From Anaeromyxobacter oryzae (GTDB taxonomy: Bacteria > Myxococcota > Myxococcia > Myxococcales > Anaeromyxobacteraceae): a DNA stretch of 64,000 nucleotides. This document shows, piece by piece, positions 24,978 through 34,353 of this stretch. The notes under the pieces were generated by a model. It was not told the DNA's origin. It ran no database searches and saw nothing but the letters and a program-made list of their open reading frames with translations. Numbering within the stretch: the first letter of the stretch is position 1; every line of letters starts with the position of its first letter. Location of the stretch: assembly GCF_023169945.1 (NCBI RefSeq), contig NZ_AP025591.1, positions 3,344,481 to 3,408,480 on the forward strand. Direction: 5' to 3'. The position numbers and the translations under genes were made by a program.

Positions 24978-26761
24978 TGGAAGAGCTGCCGCGCCGAGGC
25001 GAGGGCGAGGATGAGGAGCACCAGCGCCTCGCCGGTGATGAACCCGGACGCGAGCGGCGTGTTGTAGACGTCCTCGGTGCGGGGCGAGAGGCGCTTCCAG
25101 AGGTCCTGGACGATGCCGCCGATCACCATGGGGACGATGGCGAACCCGGGGATGAGCATGCCGAGGCCGATCGCGGTCGGCGACGGGACGAACCTCCCGT
25201 AGCGCGGGCTCGCCTCGAGCAACGTCAGGATCACGCCGACGACGAGCGCGATCACGAGCGCCCAGAGCGCGCTCGGCGGCAGCGCGCCGAAGCCCTTCGC
25301 GAGGAGCTCCGCGAACCCCGCCCACTTCACGCTGATGGGCGACGAGAGCCCGCCCTCGCCGCCGACGCCGTACTTGGCCTTGAGCGCCGGGTAGGCGAAG
25401 GCGACGGCGGCTGCGCCGATGGGGACGCCGATGAGCTGCAGGTAGGTGAGGTTCCGGTTCGTCGAGCCCACGATCTTGCCGGCCCGGTAGTCCTGCATGA
25501 GGTGCTCGCCGTTCGCCGCGACGGAGCCGCTCATCCCCGAGCCGATCATGTTGATCGGGACGTGGCCGGGCGCGATCACCGCGAACACCGCCTGCATCAC
25601 GTTCGCCATGGCGCTGATCGGCGCCCAGTTCGTCTCGCCGAGGACCCGGATGCCCACGAGCATCAGGATGATCGACAGGCCGATGGAGACGAGCGTGAGC
25701 CAGATCGGGAACCCGAGCGACACGTGCTGCACGACGGCGAGGACGGTCCCGCAGGCGACGACGCCCCAAACCACCCAGCGCATCGGGAAGTCGCCACCGT
25801 CCTTCGCCTCCTTCCCGGAGAGGCCCTGGAACGTCTTCGCGATGACCTTCCACTTGAGGGCGAGCGCGGCGAGGCCGCCGGCGACCATGAGCCCGGTGGC
25901 GGGCCACATGATCCACCGCTGCAGCACGGCGTTGAACGTGAGCTCGGGGACGAGCCCCGCGCGGAAGAGCGGCCCCGGCGCGACGATCCACGCGAGCACG
26001 AGGCCGATGGCCATCGAGAGGGTGATGCGCAGGCCGACGAGGAGCCCGGCGCCGAGCGAGAGGACGCCGAGCTCGGAGCCGACCCGGAGAGCCTCCGCGT
26101 GCGGCGTGATGAAGGTGAAGGCGATCTCGTCCTTGAGCCACGTCCACCGCGGCATCCACGAGAAGTGCTGCCGGAGGAGCACGAACAGCGCCGACACGGC
26201 GCCCCCGACGCCGAGGGCGGCGACGCGGGGCCCCGCCTGCTTCGGGCCCTGATCGAGGACGAGGAGGGTCTCGCCCGCCGCGGTCCCGTCCGCGAACGGG
26301 AGGTTCTCCTGGTCGATGTAGTGCTTCCGCAGCGGCACCGCGAGGAGCACGCCGAGGAGGCCCGACGGCGCGAGCCAGGCGAAGATCTGCAGCGGGCTGA
26401 GGTGGAGATTCAGGAGGCCGCGGGCGTTCAGCATGTCGATGGCCGCGAGGACGACGGCCATGAAGCCGACGCCCGACCCGGCCGCGGTGCCGGCGGTCTG
26501 GACGAGGTTGTTCTCCCAGCGCGTCGCGCGGACCCGCGTCACGAGGCCGACGAGCGAGATCGCGATGAAGCCGAGGAACGCGGAGACCACGGACATGTTC
26601 GGCCCGTAGCCGATCCGGAGCACGACCGTCGGCTCCGCCGCGCCCATCAGCGCCGCGACGCACATCGCGACGAGGACCGCGCGCAGCGTCAGCTCTCGGT
26701 GCGGGGCCGGCGCGGGGGCGGGGGCCGGGGTCTCGTGGACGGGCTGGGAGAGGTCGCGCAT
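24974..26761 (-). CDS. OPT-family oligopeptide/metal-chelate transporter
   Basis: 595 residues, about 15 hydrophobic segments. Family marks include RATRWENNLVQTAGTAAGSG near residue 80 and NMIGSGMSGSVAANGEHLMQDYRAGKIVGST in the second half. OPT carriers import oligopeptides or metal-ligand complexes by proton coupling; the substrate is undetermined. The ATG has no SD but TACAGT lies 9 nt upstream. The gene is followed by the coupled zinc-ribbon gene and preceded by the glycan block on the same strand (40 bp). Confidence 0.92.
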   Translation of the reverse strand: MRDLSQPVHETPAPAPAPAPHRELTLRAVLVAMCVAALMGAAEPTVVLRIGYGPNMSVVSAFLGFIAISLVGLVTRVRATRWENNLVQTAGTAAGSGVGFMAVVLAAIDMLNARGLLNLHLSPLQIFAWLAPSGLLGVLLAVPLRKHYIDQENLPFADGTAAGETLLVLDQGPKQAGPRVAALGVGGAVSALFVLLRQHFSWMPRWTWLKDEIAFTFITPHAEALRVGSELGVLSLGAGLLVGLRITLSMAIGLVLAWIVAPGPLFRAGLVPELTFNAVLQRWIMWPATGLMVAGGLAALALKWKVIAKTFQGLSGKEAKDGGDFPMRWVVWGVVACGTVLAVVQHVSLGFPIWLTLVSIGLSIILMLVGIRVLGETNWAPISAMANVMQAVFAVIAPGHVPINMIGSGMSGSVAANGEHLMQDYRAGKIVGSTNRNLTYLQLIGVPIGAAAVAFAYPALKAKYGVGGEGGLSSPISVKWAGFAELLAKGFGALPPSALWALVIALVVGVILTLLEASPRYGRFVPSPTAIGLGMLIPGFAIVPMVIGGIVQDLWKRLSPRTEDVYNTPLASGFITGEALVLLILALASARQLFQ

Positions 26762-26770
26762 GCGGGGCGG

Positions 26771-26776
26771 ACTGTA
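26771..26776 (-). promoter_or_regulatory. Candidate -10 element for the OPT gene
   Basis: Minus-strand TACAGT lies 9 nt before the ATG at 26761, within the 40-bp gap after the upstream gene, suggesting an independent start with a very short leader. Confidence 0.4.
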
Positions 26777-26801
26777 ACCCGGGCGCCCCGCGGCGGCCCA
26801 C

Positions 26802-28496
26802 TCAAAGGGCGGGCCGGACCACCACGCGCGTCGTGGTGGCGCGGGGGGTGGCGGGCGAGCGGGCGGGTGGAGCGGCGGGGGCGGGCGGGGTCGCCGGCCG
26901 GCGATCGGGGACCGGGTGTGCGTTCGGCACCGCCATCGCCTTCGCCGCGGAGCGCGCGACCGCCGCGCGCGCCTCCGGGGCGGCCGCGCCCGAGGCCTCC
27001 GCGAGCCGCGGCGCGGCGGGGGCGCGCGCCGGGTCCGCCGGGACGTACACGAAGTACCGCCCGACCCGCCGCGCGAGGCGGTACCCGCGCCGGACCTCGG
27101 CGACCACCGCCGGCCCGAGGTCGCCGCGGGCGTACCAGGCGTCCGCGCCGGGGTCCGCGAGATCGCGGAAGAGGATCACCGCCGCGGGCCGGCGGGCGCG
27201 CAGCGCCTCGAGGAGCGGGCGCGCCATCCCCTCGTCGCGCTCGGAGACGAGCCGGAGCATCCACGGGTCCTGGACGAGCGGCGTGGCGCCGGCGAGGAGC
27301 GGGACGAGGGGATCCTCCGAGACGAGCGGCGCGGGCGCGGACGCGAGCACGCCGCGGATCTCCGCGAGGCGGGAGACCGCCCGGTCCGTCGTCCAGGTCG
27401 AGAGCGCGACGAGGACCCCCGCGAGCGCGGCGACGGGCGCGCCGGCCCGGGCGGCGGCGCCGGCGAGGCCGGGCGTCGTCGCGCACGCGCCGAGGAGGAC
27501 GGCGCTCGCGGCCTCGAGCTCCAGGAGGTGGTTCACGCCGGTGCCCGGCGACGCGAAGATCGCGAGCGCGCCGGCGAGCGCGGCGCCGACCCAGAGCGCG
27601 GGCAGGAGCCGGGGATCGCCCGGGTCGAGCCGGGGCCCGCCCGCCGGGCGGAGCATGCGCCGGGCGGAGAGCACGAGCGCGACGAGCGCCGCCGCGACGA
27701 GGACGGCCCCGCCGCGGTCCTCGACGGCGAAGAGGTGGGCGAGCCGGAGCGGGCTCCGCGCGAGGTCGCCCGCGCCCGCCCCGCCCGCGGCGCACGCGAC
27801 GAGGATCGCGAGGAACCGGCCCGAGGAGAGCGCGTCGGTGGCGAGGACCACCGCCGCCGACCCCGCGGCGACGGCGGCCGCGAGGGCGAGCGCCGCCCGC
27901 CGGCGCCCGAGCACCGCGAGGTAGGTCGCGGCGGCTGCCGCCGCCGTGAGCGCGGTCGGCTTCGCCGCGAACGCGAGCACGAGCGCTCCGGCCGCGCCCG
28001 CGAGCCGCCGCGGGCCCGGCGCGCCGGCGACGAGCGCGAGCCCGGCGGCCTCCAGCGCGACCGCGAGGAGATCGCCGCGCACCGCCGCGAGCGCGTGCTG
28101 GCCGGCGAACCCCGCGGCGGCGAGGACGGCGAACGCCGCGGCGGGGACCCGCGCGAGCCCGAGCCGCCGGAGGAGCGCCCACGCGGCGACGGCGAGGAGC
28201 GCGCCCGCGCCGAGCGAGAGCGCGAGCCCGGCGGGGAGGAGCGGCGCCCCGAGCCGGACGAGCCCGGCGTGCAGCGCGAACGCGAGCGGGAAGAACCGGG
28301 TGCCGCCGAAGCCGAGCGCGGGATCGTGCAGCGGCCGGTACAGCGTGCCCCGGGCGAGGTCGTCCGCGAGGGCCATCCACGCGCCGGAGACGTGGTTCAG
28401 CGCGTTGCCGCTCTCCCACGCCGCCGGGAGCCGCGCGAGCGTCACCGCGGCGAGGGCGCCCGCGAGGGCGGCGAGCAGCCGGTCCGGGCGCCGCAT
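26802..28496 (-). CDS. Multi-TM GT-C-like membrane protein with basic C-terminal tail
   Basis: 564 residues with about ten hydrophobic Ala/Leu/Gly-rich segments up to residue 370, then a soluble part containing LVSEDPLVPLLAG and AAVILFRDLADPG. The last 60 residues are Pro/Ala/Arg/Thr-rich (for example PPAPAAPPARSPATPR). The layout resembles lipid-linked-sugar glycosyltransferases of the GT-C type, but no clear DD/DE catalytic motif could be assigned. It ends the GT4-flippase block (59 bp after the flippase), so a role in glycan assembly is inferred. The start could also be the GTG just before the ATG. Confidence 0.7.
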   Translation of the reverse strand: MRRPDRLLAALAGALAAVTLARLPAAWESGNALNHVSGAWMALADDLARGTLYRPLHDPALGFGGTRFFPLAFALHAGLVRLGAPLLPAGLALSLGAGALLAVAAWALLRRLGLARVPAAAFAVLAAAGFAGQHALAAVRGDLLAVALEAAGLALVAGAPGPRRLAGAAGALVLAFAAKPTALTAAAAAATYLAVLGRRRAALALAAAVAAGSAAVVLATDALSSGRFLAILVACAAGGAGAGDLARSPLRLAHLFAVEDRGGAVLVAAALVALVLSARRMLRPAGGPRLDPGDPRLLPALWVGAALAGALAIFASPGTGVNHLLELEAASAVLLGACATTPGLAGAAARAGAPVAALAGVLVALSTWTTDRAVSRLAEIRGVLASAPAPLVSEDPLVPLLAGATPLVQDPWMLRLVSERDEGMARPLLEALRARRPAAVILFRDLADPGADAWYARGDLGPAVVAEVRRGYRLARRVGRYFVYVPADPARAPAAPRLAEASGAAAPEARAAVARSAAKAMAVPNAHPVPDRRPATPPAPAAPPARSPATPRATTTRVVVRPAL

Positions 28497-28555
28497 CACC
28501 AGCGAAATGGCACCGCCGCCGCGATCGGGCGACTCCGGCGACGGGGAGCGCCCCG

Positions 28556-30028
28556 TCACGTCTCCGTGGCCGCGGGCGCGGGGCGAGCGCGGCGCGCCCG
28601 GAAGAGGCCGACCCATCCCGCCGGCAGCCAGCCCCGCGCCCACGAGAGGCCGAGGTACCCCGCGGCGAACGCGATCCCGCAGGCCGCCAGGCGGAGGAAC
28701 GCCGGGCCGGAGGCCTGGCAGGCGAGCCACGCGACGGGCATGGCGACGGCGGTCGCGATCGCCTGCCGCGCGAGGGCACGGAACGGGAGCACCGCCCGGA
28801 GCCGCGCCTCGAAGAGGCGCGCCGCACGGGCGAGCATCACGACCCGCGAGATCGCCTCCGCGAGGATCCAGCCGCCGAGCGCGCCCGCCGGGCCTCTCAG
28901 CGCGAGCCCGGCGGTCACGAGCGCGACGGTCGCGGCCAGCTTGAACCCGGAGAGCACCAGCATGAACCGGTTCTGCGCGCGCGCCCGCATGACGCCGTCG
29001 AGCGGGAGCGCGGCGAGCGCGACCTGGAGGACGGCCAGCCGGAAGATCGGGACGGCGCCGGCGTAGCGCGGCGAGAACAGGAAGCCGATCAGCGCCGGCG
29101 CGGCGACGAGGAGGAGCCCCATGAGCGGCACGAAGGCGAAGGAGAGCTGGAGCACCGCCTCGTGGAACAGGGCGAGCCCCGCGCGCGGCGGGCGCCCCGC
29201 GCCCTCCTGCTCCGCGAGGCTGATCTGCAGGAGCTCCGACACCGGCGTGTAGAGGATGTCGATGATGGGGAGCTGGAAGGTCCCGACGGAGTACACGGCG
29301 AACGCCGCCGCGCTCACCGCCGCCGCGACGGCGTACTGGTGGTACTGCTGCTGAGGGACGATGAGCAGGAACGCCGCCCCGAACGGCAGCGCGTACGCCG
29401 CCTGGCGCCGGAGCACCGCGAGGTCGAAGGCGAAGCCGTGGCGGCGGCCGAGGACCCACACCGTGACGGCGGCGCGGAGGAACGTCGCGGCGGTGATGCC
29501 GGCGAAGACGCCGACGACGCTTCCGGTGAGGCGCGCGCCGATGACCATGCCGAGGGCGCGCGCCACCTCCGTGCCGACGCGGGCGAGCGCCGCCGAGCCG
29601 ACCCGCCCCTGCGCGTTCCACGCGACGTCGAGGGCGGCGCCCGCGAGGTAGAGCCCCGTGAACGCGGCCACCCACGGCAGGTTCCGCGTGAGCTCGGCGT
29701 TGTCGAACCCGCGCTGCACGAGCGGGCGCGCCGCGAGGACGAGCGCGGCGGCGACGGCGCCGAGCGCGAGGGTGATCCAGAGCGTCTCGGACACGTAGCG
29801 ATCCCGGCGCTCCGGCTCGCGCGGGACGAAGTAGTAGAGGCTCTGCGTGAGGCCCATCGGCAGGACGAGCGCGAGGGTCTGCGACAGCAGCCACCCCTGC
29901 TTGAACGTTCCGTACGAGGCGGGGACGAGCGTGCGCGCGAGCACCATCGGGACGGCGAAGGTGAGCGCGGCTCCGGCGAGGCGGGCCAGCATGAGCGGTC
30001 GTGCGCGGGCGAGGATCGAGTCGGCCAA
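28556..30028 (-). CDS. Polysaccharide flippase (MATE/Wzx-like, oligosaccharide exporter)
   Basis: 490 residues with 12-14 membrane segments and the typical start of the family (LARLAGAALTFAVPMVLARTLVPASYGTFKQGWLL). Such proteins move lipid-linked glycans across the inner membrane. I place the start at a TTG (30028) because an SD (GGAGGG) precedes it by 4-5 nt; an internal ATG 12 codons later lacks one. It lies between a GT4 gene (68 bp upstream) and a multi-TM GT-C-like gene (59 bp downstream), forming a compact glycan-export block. Confidence 0.85.
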   Translation of the reverse strand: MADSILARARPLMLARLAGAALTFAVPMVLARTLVPASYGTFKQGWLLSQTLALVLPMGLTQSLYYFVPREPERRDRYVSETLWITLALGAVAAALVLAARPLVQRGFDNAELTRNLPWVAAFTGLYLAGAALDVAWNAQGRVGSAALARVGTEVARALGMVIGARLTGSVVGVFAGITAATFLRAAVTVWVLGRRHGFAFDLAVLRRQAAYALPFGAAFLLIVPQQQYHQYAVAAAVSAAAFAVYSVGTFQLPIIDILYTPVSELLQISLAEQEGAGRPPRAGLALFHEAVLQLSFAFVPLMGLLLVAAPALIGFLFSPRYAGAVPIFRLAVLQVALAALPLDGVMRARAQNRFMLVLSGFKLAATVALVTAGLALRGPAGALGGWILAEAISRVVMLARAARLFEARLRAVLPFRALARQAIATAVAMPVAWLACQASGPAFLRLAACGIAFAAGYLGLSWARGWLPAGWVGLFRARRARPAPAATET

Positions 30029-30096
30029 CGGTCCCTCCGCGGAAACGATGCGTCCGCGGACGGCCCGCGGCGGGGGAAGAATCTCAACGGGTCCGC

Positions 30097-31248
30097 CTAG
30101 CCGGCCCGGGCGGCGGTCCCCGCGCTCCGGCGGGGGCGCATCACCTCGAGCATCCGCGCGGCGGCGCGGTCCCAGCCGAAGCGCGCGACGACGCGGGCGC
30201 GTCCGGCGGCGCCCATCCGGCGCGCCCGGCCCGGGTCGGCGAGCAGCTCCGAGATCCCGCGCGCCAGGGCGGCGGGGTCCGCGGGCGCCACGAGGTGCCC
30301 GGTCTCGCCGTCCTGGACGATCTCCGGGATCGACTCGATCCGGCTCGCCACGACGGGGAGCGCGAACGCCATCGCCTCGAGGAGCACCAGGCCGAACGCC
30401 TCGCGGAGCGTCGGGAGCGCGAACACCGACGCGGTCGCGTACAGGCGAGCGAGCCCCTCGCGGCCGAGGAGGCCGTGGAAGGTGGCGCCCTCCGGGAGCG
30501 CGGCGGGCGCGGACGAGGACACGAGGTGGAGGCGGGCGGAGGGGTGATCGCGCCGGATGCGCTCGAACGCCTCGAGGAGGGCCGGGCCGCCCTTCGGGAC
30601 GAAGTTCTTGCCGACGAAGAGGATCGCCGGGTCCCGCGCGAGCCCGAGCTCCGAGGGCTCCGGCTCGACGTTCGGCCCCGCGCCCACGACGTGGACCCGC
30701 TCCGGGTCGACGCCGTAGTCGTCGCGGAGCGAGGACCGGACGACCTCGCTCATGGTGAAGATCGCGGCAGCCCCACGGTAGACGGCCTGCTCGCGCGCGC
30801 GCCACGCGGGATCGTACGGCACCGGCGGCGGGAGCCCGGGCGCGGGCAGGTACCGCTCCGCGATCGCCCAGGTGTGGTCCAGGTACAGGTGGTACGGCAC
30901 CTCGGGCCAGCGCCCCGGCGCGAAGAGGACGCCCGCCTGGAGGACCGCGTCCGGGCGCGCCCGGCGGATCGCCTCGCCGGCGCGCTCGGAGAGGTGGTCG
31001 AACGCGAAGAGGGTGTGGAGGTAGTAGGCCTTCCAGCTCCGGCCGTGGGCGCGGACCGCCTCGGCGACCCCGCGGAGCACCGCCGGCCGCGCGTTCGGCA
31101 GCGGGAGCCGGTGGCCGGGCCGGAGCTGGTAGAGGAAGCCCGCGGCGGGGTTCGCGTGCACGACATCGACGCCCGCGGCGGACAGCGCGGCGGAGGTGGA
31201 CGCGGTGACGCCGGACTGCGGGCCGTAGTGCAGGTACAGGAGGCGCAT
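30097..31248 (-). CDS. GT4-family glycosyltransferase (paralogue of the gene at 22571)
   Basis: 383 residues. Shared with its paralogue are LYLHYGPQSGVTAS at the N-terminus, REQAVYRGAA, DDYGVDPERVHVVGAGPNV, ILFVGKNFVPKGG, ALPTLREAFGLVLLEAMAFALPVV and PEIVQDGETGHLV. The E.x7.E donor site is intact. It heads the unit containing the flippase and the GT-C-like protein, so it most likely adds a sugar to the exported glycan. TACCTT lies 7 nt before the ATG and there is no SD. Confidence 0.88.
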   Translation of the reverse strand: MRLLYLHYGPQSGVTASTSAALSAAGVDVVHANPAAGFLYQLRPGHRLPLPNARPAVLRGVAEAVRAHGRSWKAYYLHTLFAFDHLSERAGEAIRRARPDAVLQAGVLFAPGRWPEVPYHLYLDHTWAIAERYLPAPGLPPPVPYDPAWRAREQAVYRGAAAIFTMSEVVRSSLRDDYGVDPERVHVVGAGPNVEPEPSELGLARDPAILFVGKNFVPKGGPALLEAFERIRRDHPSARLHLVSSSAPAALPEGATFHGLLGREGLARLYATASVFALPTLREAFGLVLLEAMAFALPVVASRIESIPEIVQDGETGHLVAPADPAALARGISELLADPGRARRMGAAGRARVVARFGWDRAAARMLEVMRPRRSAGTAARAG

Positions 31249-31298
31249 CGGCGCGAAGGTAGGGTTCGTCCGGTGGGGCGGCGACTCGCCCGCGCGGG

Positions 31299-32357
31299 CT
31301 ACGGCCCCTCGGCCGCCCAGGCCGGGTCGTCCTCGACCTGGCGCCGGAGCCACTCGACGAGCGGTACGCCACCCGCCGTGAAGTCCACCGGATGGCCGAC
31401 CATCGTGTGGGTGTCTCCGGGCACGAGGAAGGTCCGCGCCGTCGGGAGGGGATTCACGACGTCCGTCGCGAGCCGCAGGATCGCGCTCTCGAACTCCGAC
31501 GGGCCGAGCAGCGTGAAGGCGCGGATCACGCTGTCCTGCGTCGACGAGAGGAGCGCGAGCCGCTCGCCCGGGTACTTCCGCGACAGGGTCGGGAACAGCT
31601 GGGAGAGGTCCGTCGCGCACTCCGGGCAGAGCGGCAGCAGCGTCCGATCGAGCCGCCAGGCCGCGAACCAGGCGGCGCGGATCGCGGGCGAGATGTCGTC
31701 CTTCACGAACGGCGGGCCGGAGTCGTCCACCAGGTATCCCCGCGCCGACGGCCACCGCTGCTTGGCGTCGTCGAAGGCGAGGAGCGACCCGAACCCGCCG
31801 CCGCTCGCGCCCGAGACGACCACCTTCGCCGGCGCGGGGAGGCTCGCCTCGAGCAGGTCGAGGTCCGCGGCGAGGTTCGTTCGCCCGGCGTGGTGGTACG
31901 CGGCGGGGGAGCCGGGGTAGCGCTGGACGGCGTCTCCCCAGTGCACGTCGCCGGTGCAGTAAGGGACGAACACGAACGTGGCGTCGCGGTACGGGTTCCC
32001 GGGGAGCGCGCGATCCAGGATGGTTCCGGGCGCCTTCGCGATGCGCGCCTCGAACTGGGGTCGCGCGAACGGGCCGGGGTTCGCGGTCTTGAAGGTGAAG
32101 CACGTGAGCAGGTCCCAGCAGGCGCCGCCCCCGTCGAGGAAGACGACGACCTCGGCGTCGTCCGTCCCGCGGTTCACCGCGATCCCGGTGCCGGACCCGT
32201 CGCTGCAGACGGCGCCGGGGACGTCCACCCAGGTCCAGACGTTTCGGGGGAGGTCCGGGCCGGGGCCACCCGCGTGCCCGCCCCCGCCCCCGCCTCCGCA
32301 GGCGAGCAGCGCGGCGAGGGCGAGGACGGCGGCGGCGACGACGACGCGGCGGGCCAT
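31299..32357 (-). CDS. Pectinacetylesterase-like lipoprotein
   Basis: 352 residues. A lipobox (LALAALLAC) with a glycine run after the cysteine indicates an outer-membrane or periplasmic lipoprotein. The body fits the pectinacetylesterase/NOTUM group: DGGGACWDLLTC (oxyanion region), the nucleophile serine in SGASGGGFGS, an aspartate in LVDDSGPP and a histidine in VPGDTHTMVG. It probably removes acyl groups from a polysaccharide or lipid. It reads in the same direction as the glycan block, 50 bp upstream of the GT4 gene. Confidence 0.8.
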   Translation of the reverse strand: MARRVVVAAAVLALAALLACGGGGGGGHAGGPGPDLPRNVWTWVDVPGAVCSDGSGTGIAVNRGTDDAEVVVFLDGGGACWDLLTCFTFKTANPGPFARPQFEARIAKAPGTILDRALPGNPYRDATFVFVPYCTGDVHWGDAVQRYPGSPAAYHHAGRTNLAADLDLLEASLPAPAKVVVSGASGGGFGSLLAFDDAKQRWPSARGYLVDDSGPPFVKDDISPAIRAAWFAAWRLDRTLLPLCPECATDLSQLFPTLSRKYPGERLALLSSTQDSVIRAFTLLGPSEFESAILRLATDVVNPLPTARTFLVPGDTHTMVGHPVDFTAGGVPLVEWLRRQVEDDPAWAAEGP

Positions 32358-32440
32358 GGCGGAGACGTTGGGGACGCCCTGCCGTCGCCGCAGCAGGCAG
32401 GCCGTCCCGTCATGGCGGAGACGGTGACGGGGGGCGCCCG

Positions 32441-33427
32441 CTAGAACGTCAGGACCAGCTTCCCGAAGCTCTCGTTCTTCTCCATCCGCTCGTGCGCCTC
32501 GCGGGCGCGGTCCGCGGGCAGCACTGCGTCCACGACCGGCTTCACCTTCCCCGCCGCGACGAGGGGGAGGACGTCGCGGGCGAACGACTGCGTCGCGGCG
32601 ATCTTCTCCTCGAGGGGCCGCGGGCGGAGCACGGTCCCGACGATGCTGCCCCGGGCCCTCATCAGGAGCGAGAGGTCGACGGTCGGCTTCGCGCCGCCCA
32701 TCGTCCCGATGACGACGATGCGCCCGCCCGGCGCGAGCGCGGCGAGGTTCTCCGCCGCGTACGGCCCGCCCACGAAGTCCAGGATGACCGGGCAGCCGCG
32801 CTTGCCGGTGAGCCGCTTCACCTCGTCGGCGAACCGCGGCTCCTCCTTGCCCACGAGGATCCCGTGGTCGAGCCCGAGCGCCTTCGCGCGCTCGAGCTTC
32901 TCGGCGGTCCGGGAGGTCCCGATGACGGTCGCGCCGGCGGCCTTCGCGATCTGAACCGCCGCGGTGGACACGCCGGAGCCGACCGCGTGCACGAGCACCG
33001 GCCAGCCCGGGCGGAGGGCACCGAGGGTGAAGAGGGCGTCGTGCGAGGTGATGCCGGCCTCCGGGATCGCGCCCGCGTCCTGGAACGAGAGGCCGTCGGG
33101 GATGCGCATGAGCATCCGCTCGTGGACGAGGCAGAGCTCCGCCTGCGCCTCGCCGGCGGTGATGCACATCACCCGGTCGCCGGGCTTCCACGCCGTGACG
33201 CCCTCGCCGACGCCCTGCACCTCGCCCGCGAGCTCGAGGCCGGGGACGTCCTCGCGCGTGCCGGGGGGCGGCGGGTAGAGCCCGCGGCGCTGCAGCAGAT
33301 CGGCCCGGTTCAGCGCCGCCGCGCGGACGCGGACCAGCACCTCGCCGCGCGCCGGGACGGGATCCGGCAGCTCGCGGATCGCGATGATCTCGGGACCGCC
33401 CTTGCCGCCGAACACGACCGCCTTCAT
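32441..33427 (-). CDS. NAD(P)H:quinone oxidoreductase, zinc-independent MDR family
   Basis: 328 residues of the medium-chain dehydrogenase fold. Landmarks: ALNRADLLQRRGLYPPPPG, PGLELAGEV, the Rossmann segment VHAVGSGVSTAAVQIAKAAGA and DFVGGPYAAENL. The cysteine ligands of a structural zinc are absent, as in quinone oxidoreductases of the PIG3/QOR type. It probably reduces quinones or enones with NADPH. The ATG overlaps the upstream stop as ATGA, making it the last gene of a three-gene coupled unit. Confidence 0.9.
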   Translation of the reverse strand: MKAVVFGGKGGPEIIAIRELPDPVPARGEVLVRVRAAALNRADLLQRRGLYPPPPGTREDVPGLELAGEVQGVGEGVTAWKPGDRVMCITAGEAQAELCLVHERMLMRIPDGLSFQDAGAIPEAGITSHDALFTLGALRPGWPVLVHAVGSGVSTAAVQIAKAAGATVIGTSRTAEKLERAKALGLDHGILVGKEEPRFADEVKRLTGKRGCPVILDFVGGPYAAENLAALAPGGRIVVIGTMGGAKPTVDLSLLMRARGSIVGTVLRPRPLEEKIAATQSFARDVLPLVAAGKVKPVVDAVLPADRAREAHERMEKNESFGKLVLTF

Positions 33428-33855
33428 GGGATCCTCCGCATGCCCGGCGCCCCGAAGTGGCCGGTGCTCGCGCCGAAGGGCGCCTCGTAGGTCGCGCCGT
33501 CCGCGTCGCGCGCCACCACGGCGCGCCCCGGCTCGACGAGGGCGAGAGGATACCGGTCCGCGCGCGGGGGCGCGACCCTCTCGGCGTCCGCCGGACAGAC
33601 CGGCGCCGGGTCGAGGGCGGCGAGCGCGGCGGCGGGCTCGGCGGCGACCGCGAGGAAGTAGCCGTTGTACGTCCCCTCCCACCACATGGAGACCTCGGCC
33701 GGCGCGCTCGCCGCGTGCGCGGCACGATCGAGGAGCGCGGCGCGGAAGGCGCGGAAAGGGCCGGTGTCGTGGCGCGGGTCCGCACCCGGCGTGACGGCCG
33801 CGCCGAAGCGGGCCCGCAGGTCCTCGAGGGCGAAGAGGAGGATCCGGGCGGTCAC
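33424..33855 (-). CDS. Unrecognised 143-residue protein
   Basis: Starts at GTG 33855, which overlaps the upstream stop (GTGA), and ends overlapping the quinone oxidoreductase start. The product opens MTARILLFALEDLRARFG, has MWWEGTYNGYFLAVAAEP in the middle and a proline-rich C-terminal half ending ASTGHFGAPGMRRIP. No signal peptide or TM helix. I do not recognise it. Its position between a membrane protein and an oxidoreductase, with overlaps on both sides, supports real translation. Confidence 0.65.
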   Translation of the reverse strand: MTARILLFALEDLRARFGAAVTPGADPRHDTGPFRAFRAALLDRAAHAASAPAEVSMWWEGTYNGYFLAVAAEPAAALAALDPAPVCPADAERVAPPRADRYPLALVEPGRAVVARDADGATYEAPFGASTGHFGAPGMRRIP

Positions 33856-34292
33856 GACCAGGCGTTCGGGGGCGAGACCGGCGCCGGCGCGGCGCCCTGG
33901 AACAGCGCCTTCACCTCCGGTCGCGTGAGCGTGACGATCGTGAAGACGCCGAGGACCGTGCCGAACGGCATGAAGGCACAGGAGAGCGCGGCGACGACCA
34001 GGACGAAGATCCAGTGCCGCTGGGCGCGGAGGAAGCGGGCCGCGAGGAAGAGCATCACCGCGAACCCGAGACCGCCGACGATCACCGCGGCTCCGATGAC
34101 GATGAACATCCACCCGATGATCGGCGGGGGCGCGTTCCCCCGGCCGCCCCCCGGGCCATCGAGCGCGCCCGCGAGCATCGCGATCCCGATCCCCACGTGG
34201 AGGAGCGGGAACAGCGAGAAGAGCGCCGTGAGCCCGGAGAGGATGTAGTGGAAGATCGAGAGCAGCCTGAGATCGTCGCGCGGTGCGCCCAT
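33852..34292 (-). CDS. Four-helix membrane protein, unknown function
   Basis: 146 residues with four hydrophobic segments. The N-terminus DLRLLSIFHYILSGLTALFS resembles a widespread small membrane-protein group of unknown role. The ATG at 34292 is preferred over one at 34316 because AGGGGG lies about 7 nt before it. First gene of the coupled unit with the 143-residue protein and the oxidoreductase. Confidence 0.72.
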   Translation of the reverse strand: MGAPRDDLRLLSIFHYILSGLTALFSLFPLLHVGIGIAMLAGALDGPGGGRGNAPPPIIGWMFIVIGAAVIVGGLGFAVMLFLAARFLRAQRHWIFVLVVAALSCAFMPFGTVLGVFTIVTLTRPEVKALFQGAAPAPVSPPNAWS

Positions 34293-34353
34293 GGTGCGGC
34301 CCCCTGGGCGGATCATGGCCCGCCCAGGGCGCGCCGTCCACGTCGCGCGACGC

